Assembly (NCBI GenBank): GCA_964534315.1
Contig: CAZHOV010000116.1
Coordinates: 1-17,641 of the forward strand
DNA: 17,641 nt
Reading direction: 5' to 3'
DNA from: CAZHOV01 sp964534315
Lineage (GTDB): Bacteria; Bacteroidota; Bacteroidia; Chitinophagales; Saprospiraceae
The notes below the pieces were generated by a model. It was not told where the DNA came from. It saw nothing but the letters and a program-made list of their open reading frames with translations, and did no database searches. Both the position numbers and the translations under genes were made by a program. This document shows, in pieces, positions 1 through 7,175 of the stretch; the first letter of the stretch is position 1, and each line of letters starts with the position of its first letter.

Positions 1-1
1 G

Positions 2-559
2 ATGGCTTATAGACCTATAAGACAGCCTCCCTATAAAAAATCAAAACTCTCTATTTTGATTACTGAAAAACAACTCATAAAAGGCTGCCAGCGCTACGAC
101 AAAAAGTGTCAGTTCGAGCTGGTCAAGCGCTATTCGGGTATGCTGATGACGGTTTGCCGCCGCTATGTGGCAGATCCGGCCGGGGCGAAGGATGTGTTGC
201 AGGAGTCGTTTATTCGTATTTTCTCCAATATAGAAAAATACGAACCAACCGGTTCTTTCGAAGCCTGGATGCGTAAGATCACCATACGTTGTGCCCTGCA
301 CTGGCTGAAGAAAAAAGCCCGCCAAAATGAGGCACCGATCACCGAGCTAAATGATATGGAATTTATAGAACCCGATGTATTTGCTTCTTTTGGAAAAGAA
401 GAGATCATCCGTCTGATCAATGATCTGCCCGAAGGCTACCGAACTGTTTTCAACCTGAATATTATCGAAGGATATACGCATAAAGAAATTGCTGAGTTAT
501 TGAATATTTCGGAAAGTGCTTCCCGCTCTCAACTAGCAAGAGCCCGAAGACTTTTATAA
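2..559 (+). CDS. ECF-type RNA polymerase sigma factor (sigma-70 family)
   Basis: This encodes a 185-residue extracytoplasmic-function sigma factor, which directs RNA polymerase to a small regulon. The sigma region 2 part spans about residues 35-105, with the acidic DVLQESFIRIF core and the aromatic EAWMRKI stretch. The region 4 helix-turn-helix spans about 134-185, with LPEGYRTVFNL, then GYTHKEIAELLNIS and SASRSQLARAR. The ATG at position 2 leaves a long basic leader before the usual family start. A TTG at 56 (before ITEKQLIKGC) would give a more typical N-terminus, and the true start could also lie upstream of the window. The ORF ends abruptly right after the last helix (RARRLL). Family members normally carry a short basic tail, and one is present in the -1 frame (see 556-603). 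The gene is followed at once by a likely regulatory partner at 600. The identification is firm; the exact ends are not. Confidence 0.92.
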   Translation: MAYRPIRQPPYKKSKLSILITEKQLIKGCQRYDKKCQFELVKRYSGMLMTVCRRYVADPAGAKDVLQESFIRIFSNIEKYEPTGSFEAWMRKITIRCALHWLKKKARQNEAPITELNDMEFIEPDVFASFGKEEIIRLINDLPEGYRTVFNLNIIEGYTHKEIAELLNISESASRSQLARARRLL

Positions 560-603
560 AAAAAATCACTTCTGACTCACTCAAAAAATATCGATCGGCA
601 TGA
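556..603 (+). other. Possible frameshifted C-terminal tail of the sigma factor
   Basis: After the TAA at 557-559, the -1 frame stays open from 556 to a TGA at 601-603. It encodes a short basic tail, KKITSDSLKKYRSA, of the kind ECF sigma factors have after their last helix. The TGA overlaps the ATG at 600 as ATGA, a classic translational-coupling arrangement. The shift point lies at a T-run followed by eight A residues (558-565), where sequencing error, mutation or slippage could each occur. This is inference: a 15-codon open stretch can arise by chance. Confidence 0.45.
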
Positions 604-2156
604 AATGGGATATATTTAAAAAATTAGTAAAAAAAGAAATCCACGACTACTCCTCTGAAGTAGATCTGATGGACATCTGGAAAGCGATAGAGCCGGAAGT
701 AGATGCGCTGAATCAGTCCAGGAAAAAGAAATGCCGGGGAATTATTTGGTGGATTGCCTTGGGGTTACTTGTGTTGGTTTCTGTCGGATACTGGTATGCG
801 AGTCAGCAAAGTAAAGGAATAGAAACAGAAATGTCAGTGGCTGAATCTAATGATAAGTCTATTTTGCCAAGCGATCAAAATGATCAATTATCTATTCAAC
901 CACTACCAGGAAAGGCTTCGAAACCTCTTGATGGTTTGGTTTCTAAAGATCAGGAAAATGCTTTAAACGCTTCGTCTTTACTGCCAAAGGAGCAGGCTGA
1001 ACGAAATGAATCGTTAAGAGATCAGCCTGGCTCAAGTCAACAGTTAGAAACTACTGAATCAAGAAACCTTCCGGGGGAGGAAAAGCAAGAGGATGTAATA
1101 GTTTTGGTCGAAAAGGATGTTCCAAGAAATGGGGAGAGCGCTGTTCGGAGCGAAAAAGCTGCTTCTTCTAAATTAACAGGAACCTTCCAAGAGGAACTGA
1201 CCGCTATTCAAGAAGGTAAGGAAAATACAGAATCAGGCGAGGAGGATATGAAAAGTACTTCAGAAATAAATGGTAGTGGAAATGAAGGGTTAAAAATGGC
1301 AATGTTTCTGGAGCTGCAAACTTTTACGCCGGTTTTAGCAACAACGGAGCCAACAGTAGCAGGGTTATTTAAGCCGCTTGAAGAAAAGCTGGCCCAAGAG
1401 AATACTCCGAAAAGAAACCACCGCAATTCCTTGTTTTCGGTAGGTGTAGGTGTATTTGGCGGAGGCGGATTGGTTAGTAAGAATCTATTTTCTAAAGAAG
1501 GATACGATGAGCCATTGTTAGCTATCAGAGAAGCTTCAGAATCTACACTGGAGGCTAACCACTTTGGTGCGTTGATCACTGTCCGACATCGTTCAGGGCT
1601 AGAAGTTGCCACCGGGATTCAACAGACGACCATCAATGAGCGATTTGATTACCAAGAGCGAACGGTTGAGGAGCTTATGGTAGAAGGTGTACAGTCCAGG
1701 TTGATCGATATCAATGGCGACACGGTGGACATCATGGGGGCGGTGCCCCTGACCCGAACAACAGATTATTCCCTCGAAGTTTATAACACCTACCGCTTAG
1801 TAGAAATTCCAATACTGGTTGGATATTCCACGGAGTTAGGGGACTGGCGCATAGGTGCTCAAGCAGGTGTCTTTGCCAACTTATCGCTAACGACGGAGGG
1901 GCAAATCCTAAAAGATCCGGGCGTGTTTTGGGATTTGGATACTGAGCAGGACAAGGTATTCCAAAACTCCATTGGGTTGAGTTATCAGGTAGGCTTTTCT
2001 GTACGAAGAACGCTTTTCTCCGATTTGGAAATTAGCCTTTCCCCCTATGCCCGTTTCTACCCGAGCGACTTTACTATCGCTGATTACAGTTTAGCCCAAA
2101 AGTACACCTTAGTTGGAGCAAATGTTGGGTTAACGTATTGGTTTGGAGGTCGGTAG
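600..2156 (+). CDS. Membrane-anchored anti-sigma-like protein with C-terminal outer-membrane beta-barrel
   Basis: This 518-residue protein follows the ECF sigma gene directly and is probably its regulator. Residues 1-45 are charged and cytoplasmic-looking. They include the VDLMDIWKAIEPEVDAL motif, which matches the short W-containing segment at the start of Bacteroidota proteins that combine an anti-sigma-like N-terminus with a barrel. A single hydrophobic helix (about 48-66) follows KKKCR, giving cytoplasm-in topology. Residues about 70-270 are a polar, low-complexity Glu/Ser/Lys-rich linker. From about 275 to the end the pattern alternates like a beta-barrel (SVGVGVFGGGG, then VEIPILVGYSTE, then SLSPYARFYPSDF, then VGLTYWFGG), as in PorT-like or OMP_b-brl proteins. 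The linker would be long enough to cross the periplasm. The sigma-binding role is inferred from position and the N-terminal pattern; no classical zinc-binding anti-sigma motif is visible. Confidence 0.82.
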   Translation: MKWDIFKKLVKKEIHDYSSEVDLMDIWKAIEPEVDALNQSRKKKCRGIIWWIALGLLVLVSVGYWYASQQSKGIETEMSVAESNDKSILPSDQNDQLSIQPLPGKASKPLDGLVSKDQENALNASSLLPKEQAERNESLRDQPGSSQQLETTESRNLPGEEKQEDVIVLVEKDVPRNGESAVRSEKAASSKLTGTFQEELTAIQEGKENTESGEEDMKSTSEINGSGNEGLKMAMFLELQTFTPVLATTEPTVAGLFKPLEEKLAQENTPKRNHRNSLFSVGVGVFGGGGLVSKNLFSKEGYDEPLLAIREASESTLEANHFGALITVRHRSGLEVATGIQQTTINERFDYQERTVEELMVEGVQSRLIDINGDTVDIMGAVPLTRTTDYSLEVYNTYRLVEIPILVGYSTELGDWRIGAQAGVFANLSLTTEGQILKDPGVFWDLDTEQDKVFQNSIGLSYQVGFSVRRTLFSDLEISLSPYARFYPSDFTIADYSLAQKYTLVGANVGLTYWFGGR

Positions 2157-2199
2157 ATGCTTGCAAATGTTAAAGTGGGGCGATTTTTTGGAAAGCTTG

Positions 2200-2261
2200 G
2201 ATTTTTTTGCTAATAGGTGTGGCACACCTTAAGGTGTGCCACACCTATTAGCAAAAAAATC
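2200..2261 (+). repeat. Perfect 62-bp intergenic palindrome
   Basis: Positions 2200-2230 and 2231-2261 are exact reverse complements: 31-bp arms with no loop. Each arm starts with GATTTTTTTGC and contains the 15-nt near-palindromic unit AGGTGTGGCACACCT or its complement form (2215-2229 and 2232-2246), separated by 2 nt. The end lies 17 nt before the start codon at 2279, so any read-through transcript would carry a very strong hairpin there. The T-run is 5' and the A-run 3' of the stem on both strands, the reverse of an intrinsic terminator. A related element lies at 5252-5306. Confidence 0.95.
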
Positions 2262-2278
2262 ACTAAGCCATTGGAATT

Positions 2279-4027
2279 ATGAAACCATCGCGGCCACCAC
2301 GCCCAACGCAACCACAAAAAATATCCGGCTCAGCCCTCACCGCCCTATTCCTCACCTTGCTGATGGCCCTGGCCAACCAGGCGATCGGTCAGAAGTATGG
2401 CGTATCGCAAAGGCTTCCTTCCGATACGCGTATTAAACTGGAACAACTGGATCAGCTGCAAAAAATTATTCGTCGGCAAGGAGTGATCGATCTGCCTGAC
2501 TTTGATTTTTCAAAAGAAACGGAAATAAAGACCGGGAAATTAAATCCCGAACTTTCCCCTCTGGATATTCCTTCCTCCCAAAATTCCTTCCCAAACCTGG
2601 ATGAAGCCCAATTGGAAAACCTCGACCAAAACCTGAGATTGCTGGAACGACTCGACCTGCTCCTCCCGCCTTCAAACACAAAGAGCGAAGCTTCTAATCC
2701 GAAGATAAAGCATCTCGACTTCTCTGACCCCGCTACCCAAAAAAGAATAAATGAGTTATTCGAAGAAGTAAGGTCACTGACCAACACCTTCGCTTCTTAT
2801 CAATACCTCACCGGCAAAACCTCTGATATCCAAAGCTACCAGATAGCTTTGGATCTAAGCGTATTTTTGGAATCTTTTTCTAATAAAAACCCTTCTCCAA
2901 CATATTTCTCAGAAGCGGTATTGACGGAATTATCGGCTACCACCCAACGTTTAGCTAAGGATTATCAACAACATCAGGATCTGGTAAGTCTTTTGGAATA
3001 CAATGATATCAAGGACTTTCAATCCCGGCAGCAACTTCCTGCGGACGGCCGCCTAACACCCGAAACCCGGCTAGCTATCCAAAAAGCAGAACGCCATACC
3101 GCTGACCAACTCCAACAGATCGGCATTTTTGAGGAAAGCCTGGAAGCTCAACTCAAACGCTATCGTTCTGCCCGGAAGATAGAAGATGAACTACAAGAAC
3201 AACTAAAAAAGGATGTCCAGGAACAAATCTGGATTACTCAAAATGGGGAAGTTTTCCAACGTACCACCTTCCAAACCGAAAATCAACAAGAATTCGATAA
3301 TTATATTGCTGTCAGGGAAAGCCGTGTTTTTTTCCGCTTTAGCGGCAACCAACCTATCGATCAGACTTTAAAGAACATTCGAAAACAACTCAATCAAAAA
3401 TTAGCAACTGACCAGCTCGAAATATTGTCGCTCGTAAAAGATCAATCTACTGAGCAGTTATTAAAAAGGCAGTTTAAAGGGCAAACCACCAAATTTAAGC
3501 TTACCAAAGGGATTAATCAACAAGACCTGAAAAAGGCACTCTCCAAATCAAAGAAAAAGACCGTTTTTGTGATGGGCCATATCGAAGGGCAGGATTTTGT
3601 CACTTATCATCGGGGGGAAGAGATCTTTCGCGTAGAGGTTGGCCAACTCATGCAACTTGGCGAAGAACTGGACCTCAACATCTTTCCATTCGGCTGTAAT
3701 TCAGTTGCAGCTACGGACGGAGCAGTTGGCACCACTCAATACCTCAATTCCGTATCAGACACCCGCCGACTCATTGCTGCAATGGAAAATAGTAAATCGA
3801 TGGGCGAAGTGCTCCAAAAATATGCAGGTGATGATCGTGTTATTGTGATCGACGAGGAGACCTTCCTGGATAGAAACTACAGCGCTTATAAATTCTATCA
3901 AAAAACGGTCAAAACAGGAGGGGTGGTAACTATAAGTTTAGGAGGAACGCTTTATTGGTTCCGAAAGGATTTATTACCTTTATTGAACGAAGAGAAGGAT
4001 GAAAAAGAGGAGCCAGCTGATCGATAA
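2279..4027 (+). CDS. Exported caspase/CHAT-like putative peptidase with peptidoglycan-binding-like segment
   Basis: This 582-residue protein has a basic N-terminus and a hydrophobic core (about 18-32) ending in NQAIGQ, consistent with a Sec signal peptide cleaved near residue 37. It should therefore act in the periplasm or be lipid- or surface-associated. Residues 40-240 are polar and helical. Residues about 243-270 (IKDFQSRQQLPADGRLTPET) resemble the second half of a peptidoglycan-binding 1 domain. Near the C-terminus, a strand ending in VFVMGH places His434, and NIFPFGCNS places Cys473. This spacing and local pattern are those of clan CD caspase-like or CHAT peptidases (strand-His-Gly, then strand-Gly-Cys). 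The C-terminus has a hydrophobic stretch, GGVVTISLGGTLYWF (547-561), which may be strands or a membrane contact. The next gene starts 16 nt downstream, so they are probably co-transcribed. Catalysis, target and trigger are unknown; the assignment rests on motifs only. Confidence 0.6.
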   Translation: MKPSRPPRPTQPQKISGSALTALFLTLLMALANQAIGQKYGVSQRLPSDTRIKLEQLDQLQKIIRRQGVIDLPDFDFSKETEIKTGKLNPELSPLDIPSSQNSFPNLDEAQLENLDQNLRLLERLDLLLPPSNTKSEASNPKIKHLDFSDPATQKRINELFEEVRSLTNTFASYQYLTGKTSDIQSYQIALDLSVFLESFSNKNPSPTYFSEAVLTELSATTQRLAKDYQQHQDLVSLLEYNDIKDFQSRQQLPADGRLTPETRLAIQKAERHTADQLQQIGIFEESLEAQLKRYRSARKIEDELQEQLKKDVQEQIWITQNGEVFQRTTFQTENQQEFDNYIAVRESRVFFRFSGNQPIDQTLKNIRKQLNQKLATDQLEILSLVKDQSTEQLLKRQFKGQTTKFKLTKGINQQDLKKALSKSKKKTVFVMGHIEGQDFVTYHRGEEIFRVEVGQLMQLGEELDLNIFPFGCNSVAATDGAVGTTQYLNSVSDTRRLIAAMENSKSMGEVLQKYAGDDRVIVIDEETFLDRNYSAYKFYQKTVKTGGVVTISLGGTLYWFRKDLLPLLNEEKDEKEEPADR

Positions 4028-4043
4028 TTCAAATTTCTAAATT

Positions 4044-4670
4044 ATGCCATCTGAAAAAGTCTTTACCAACGAACTGATTGGCTTTCTAAAACAATATGAC
4101 AAGGTAGAACTCGAGCAACTAGCCGCCAAATATCCTCAATATGGGGGTCAATTGGTAGAAGGAATAACCCTTGGTGATGAAATAGCTGTCCGGTCTACCT
4201 CTGACATCCTGATGTTCCGCCTGGAATTATGTAAAAAAGGTCTGGAGTCGGTCATTAAAGAATCCGAAAAGGTAATCCCCCAATTGAAGCGAAAGCTGCG
4301 AAGGCTCAAAAATGTCCAATTTTATAGCCAGGTCTTGGTTGCCGTCAGCAGTGCTTCTATTTTGGTGATGTTGGGAAAAAGTAATGCTATTTTTAATATG
4401 GTGGCAGCAGGCTTGGCTTTGTTGGGTTCTTTACTTAGTATCTACGTGCAAACCCAATCCAACGGTATTGGGGATCGGTCCCAGAGTATTTCCAAGGCAT
4501 ATACTCAATTGGTAGAATCAGATATAAAGGCCCAAAAACTGTTGACCGAAGTAAAGATTCTCCACCAATTCCAGGACTTTTCCGAGATCGAGGCTATCCA
4601 TCAGTTAATTAATGATTCCAATACCATTTGCGAAGAAGTCCGCGCCATTTTCGCCTACGTCCACTTGTAA
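4044..4670 (+). CDS. Two-helix membrane protein, SLATT-like
   Basis: This 208-residue protein has a soluble helical N-terminal part (1-85) and a basic segment, LKRKLRRLKN (81-90). Two closely spaced membrane helices follow at about 93-110 and 115-136, joined by a 4-5 residue turn, then a long amphipathic helical tail (about 145-200). A helical hairpin in the membrane followed by a cytoplasmic coiled segment is the plan of SLATT-type proteins. That group is predicted to act as pore-forming effectors in conflict systems and is sometimes found near CHAT-like proteases. There is no signal peptide. The gene lies 16 nt after the putative peptidase and 17 nt before the acetyltransferase, so it is likely in the same operon. 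The SLATT label is by topology and overall look, not by a diagnostic motif; it could be an unrelated 2TM protein. Confidence 0.55.
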   Translation: MPSEKVFTNELIGFLKQYDKVELEQLAAKYPQYGGQLVEGITLGDEIAVRSTSDILMFRLELCKKGLESVIKESEKVIPQLKRKLRRLKNVQFYSQVLVAVSSASILVMLGKSNAIFNMVAAGLALLGSLLSIYVQTQSNGIGDRSQSISKAYTQLVESDIKAQKLLTEVKILHQFQDFSEIEAIHQLINDSNTICEEVRAIFAYVHL

Positions 4671-4687
4671 TCTCTTAGCGAAAAAGA

Positions 4688-5212
4688 ATGACTACTCTCC
4701 GAACCATCGATATTACTCCGCTAACTCCTGCAGAAATCCCCCTGATCTGCAACTACTGGCTCGATACCAGCCAGTCTTCCTTGCGATCGATGGGTGTAGA
4801 TCCTGAAAAGGTGCCGACCGTGGAGCAATTGACGAGCATGCTTCTAAAGCAGCTCATTTTGCCCATTGAAAAGCGTAACTCCTATGCGATCATCTGGATG
4901 TTCGACGGAGAGCCCGTCGGCCACTCCAATACCAATCCAACTTATTTTGGTGATCATGCCTATATGCACCTGCATCTTTGGGAAAAGAAAAAAAGAGGTA
5001 AAGGCCTGGGAACGGAGTTTGTAAAACTGAGCGTCGCTCATTTTTTTGAAGTCTTGCAACTTAAAATCCTTTATTGTCAGCCTTATGCGCATAATACCGC
5101 TCCTAATAAAACCTTGGAGAGCATAGGATTTGAATTGGTAAAAGAGTATGTGACCATTCCCGGGGCCATTAATTTTGAACAGCGGGTGAAGTTGTGGAAG
5201 CTGGAAAAATGA
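4688..5212 (+). CDS. GNAT-family N-acetyltransferase
   Basis: This 174-residue cytoplasmic protein has the GNAT fold. Motif A is visible as KKKRGKGLGTEFVKLSVAHF (about 101-119), where RGKGLG is the pyrophosphate-binding loop for acetyl-CoA. The later PYAHNTAPNKTLESIGFELV stretch (132-151) matches the usual N-x-A-x-N...LE..GF segment before the last strands. The substrate cannot be read from the sequence. It transfers an acetyl group to an amine, possibly of a small molecule or a protein. It is the third closely spaced gene of the block between the two palindromic elements. It may be functionally linked to the preceding two genes or simply adjacent. The family assignment is firm. Confidence 0.88.
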   Translation: MTTLRTIDITPLTPAEIPLICNYWLDTSQSSLRSMGVDPEKVPTVEQLTSMLLKQLILPIEKRNSYAIIWMFDGEPVGHSNTNPTYFGDHAYMHLHLWEKKKRGKGLGTEFVKLSVAHFFEVLQLKILYCQPYAHNTAPNKTLESIGFELVKEYVTIPGAINFEQRVKLWKLEK

Positions 5213-5251
5213 TAGAAAGCGGCTCAGAAGCATCTGATTCCTTCCGGTAGA

Positions 5252-5306
5252 GATTTTTTTATGCCCCACCTATAGGTGTGGCACACCTATAGATGTGCCA
5301 CACCTA
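5252..5306 (+). repeat. Second palindromic intergenic element
   Basis: This element shares GATTTTTTT (5252-5260) and the 17-mer ATAGGTGTGGCACACCT (5272-5288) with the palindrome at 2200-2261. Its two 15-nt units (5274-5288 and 5291-5305) are separated by 2 nt, exactly as in the first element. They form an inverted repeat with one mismatch (AGATGTG in place of AGGTGTG). A further perfect 12-bp palindrome, CACCTATAGGTG (5267-5278), overlaps the left unit. The copy is more degraded than the first. No convincing terminator U-tract follows it on either strand. Confidence 0.88.
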
Positions 5307-5404
5307 AGCCGCCACCCAACCACCGTTCCTCTGATACCCCCTATTTTGTCGGGATTCTCCCCTTATTTTTATCATCAATTGTTTTTTTAACCCAAAATTT
5401 ATTG

Positions 5405-6958
5405 ATGATGAAAAAGTTTTATTTGCTGTACTTACTACTAATTCTTTCCACCAGTACTTCCCTATTTGCTCAGGATGGCACCCTCGACGAGTCCTTTAAT
5501 GGCGTTGGCTACACCCTGACCGATTTGAGCGGTAACTTCGATGAAGCAAATGCTGTAATCGAACAACCAGACGGCAAGATCGTCATTGCCGGTATCGCTA
5601 ATGAACAAATCGGCCTGGTCCGCTACAATGCGGATGGTTCGCTGGATAATTCCTTTGACACAGATGGTAAAGTAATTATTGCTCTGGGAGATTATGCAAC
5701 AGCGGAAGATATGGTACTCCAAGATGATGGCAAGATAATCATCGCCGGAGTTGTCATAGGAAATGACGAAGGTATTTTGCTGGCAAGAATAAACCCCGAC
5801 GGAAGCCCCGACACTAGCTTCGATGATGATGGTATCTACATTGGGGATTTTGACGCCTATTGCAGCTCCGAAGCTTATGCGCTGGCACTCCAGCCAGATG
5901 GAAAAATACTAGTCACGGGCTATTACTGCGGATATGATTTTGATTCCTACTTCCTGGCGCGCTTTAATGCGGATGGCTCCCCGGATAATGATTTTGGAAA
6001 TGGCGGATTCACGGTTGGAGAATTCTCAGATGACTTTGACGCCGAGGGGAATGCTATACACGTATTTCCTGATGGAAAAATACTGATCGGAGGGTATTCC
6101 GACGGAGATGATAATTCTAGTTTTGGACTGGCCCGCTTTAATGCTGACGGGTCTGTAGATGCTGCTTTTGGTAATAATGGTAAGGTGGAAAATAACCCAT
6201 CTAATGTAGACGCCGCTGCCTATGCCATGGGTGTTCAACAGGATGGGAAAATAGTACAAACGGGGTATATCGATGATGCTGTAGGGGTAGGTCGTTTCAA
6301 TATGGACGGTACCCCGGATATGAGTTTTGGAACCAATGGCTGGGTCACTGTTTCACCGGGAGCCAACTACAACGAGGGCTACGCTCTTCTGGTACAGCCC
6401 GACGGAAAAATCCTCGTTGGGGGACTAAGTAATGATGCCTCTTATAATTCGTCTTTTACAGTAATTCGATTGCTTGATGATGGCATGTTGGATAATACAT
6501 TCGGTGATGCCGGGGTAGCGAAAACCAACTTTGAAGATCTCGGTGCCGCCAGTGGCAGATGCAACGACTTAACGTTCCAATCAGATGGTAAGATCCTGGC
6601 TGCAGGGGAAGGGGTCTCTGAAAACTTCGAGACGGATATGGCGGTTGCCCGCTTTGAAAATAACCTGGCCGTCAGCACCAATGCTCCGACGCCGGAAATG
6701 AAACTACAGGTCTATCCCAACCCCGCCAGCAAACATCTTACGCTGGAGTATACCCTTGAAAGCGCTGAAAAACTGTCTATACAATTGCTTTCCTCAAACG
6801 GCCAACGCATTAGCACCTTACAAGCACCAACCGAGCACCCCCCCGGAGCCTATCGTTTTACCTTTCCTCTGCCACAAACCCTTCCGGGCGGGAATTACCT
6901 GATCTCGGTCTCTACTGATTCGGAAAGGATCACCGCCTTACCTTTTATTAAAAAATAA
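5405..6958 (+). CDS. Delta-60 repeat beta-propeller protein, T9SS cargo
   Basis: This is a secreted 517-residue protein. The start is set at the MMKKFYLLYLLLIL signal peptide (ATG at 5405, or 5408), with cleavage after LFA before QDGTLDESF. The longer open frame upstream from 5276 only translates the palindromic element. The mature protein has seven delta-60 (DUF5122) repeats, each with a DGKI core: QPDGKIVIAG, QDDGKIIIAG, QPDGKILVTG, FPDGKILIGG, QQDGKIVQTG, QPDGKILVGG and QSDGKILAAG. The repeats alternate with LARFNADGSPD-type strands, and seven repeats suit a seven-bladed propeller. From about residue 432 a type A T9SS sorting domain begins (LQVYPNPASKHLTLEY, ending GGNYLISVSTDSERITALPFIKK), so the protein is probably exported and attached to, or released from, the cell surface. 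The ligand is unknown. Confidence 0.9.
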   Translation: MMKKFYLLYLLLILSTSTSLFAQDGTLDESFNGVGYTLTDLSGNFDEANAVIEQPDGKIVIAGIANEQIGLVRYNADGSLDNSFDTDGKVIIALGDYATAEDMVLQDDGKIIIAGVVIGNDEGILLARINPDGSPDTSFDDDGIYIGDFDAYCSSEAYALALQPDGKILVTGYYCGYDFDSYFLARFNADGSPDNDFGNGGFTVGEFSDDFDAEGNAIHVFPDGKILIGGYSDGDDNSSFGLARFNADGSVDAAFGNNGKVENNPSNVDAAAYAMGVQQDGKIVQTGYIDDAVGVGRFNMDGTPDMSFGTNGWVTVSPGANYNEGYALLVQPDGKILVGGLSNDASYNSSFTVIRLLDDGMLDNTFGDAGVAKTNFEDLGAASGRCNDLTFQSDGKILAAGEGVSENFETDMAVARFENNLAVSTNAPTPEMKLQVYPNPASKHLTLEYTLESAEKLSIQLLSSNGQRISTLQAPTEHPPGAYRFTFPLPQTLPGGNYLISVSTDSERITALPFIKK

Positions 6959-6993
6959 CCTAAACCAATTTTTGACCTTATCGATTACCCAAA

Positions 6994-7156
6994 GAAGTTG
7001 TTTAAAGTTATTTCTCTGGACTACATGATAAGCATTGAGCTCATTGACTTCAGCTATTTTTCGTCCCGTACTTTCCAAGTACGAAACTCAAAATGAGCTT
7101 CGTCACTAAACTCAAGCCTCATCATTCGCCCTCAGACAAAAACGTTAAACAACTTC
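6994..7156 (+). repeat. Nested inverted-repeat element, MITE-like
   Basis: The 217-nt gap between two surface-protein genes holds a nested structure. The outer arms are GAAGTTGTTTAA (6994-7005) and its exact complement (7145-7156), and the match continues inward with one mismatch into GTT. Middle arms are AGCTCATT (7038-7045) and AATGAGCT (7092-7099). An inner hairpin is CGTACTT-TCC-AAGTACG (7067-7083). The size, terminal inverted repeats and A-rich flanks suit a small non-autonomous element or dispersed repeat. A 22-codon ORF on the minus strand inside it is probably not a gene. No certain target-site duplication is visible. Confidence 0.6.
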
Positions 7157-7175
7157 AAAAAAATTAAAACCAGTT

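Noticed and set aside
2200..2261. Bidirectional intrinsic terminator
   Set aside because: On both strands the T-run precedes the stem and the A-run follows it, the reverse of the required order.
2236..2436. Small + strand ORF of 66 codons
   Set aside because: It starts inside the palindrome and overlaps the signal-peptide region of the 2279 gene in another frame; the product has no recognisable features.
5276..5404. N-terminal extension of the delta-60 gene from an ATG at 5276
   Set aside because: It translates the palindromic repeat and a Pro-rich spacer; the signal peptide at 5405 is a clear start.
5341..5404. Promoter of the Bacteroidota type (TTTG / TAnnTTTG) before the delta-60 gene
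   Set aside because: Only an imperfect CTATTTTG is present and no well-spaced upstream TTTG box was found, so it is not supportable.
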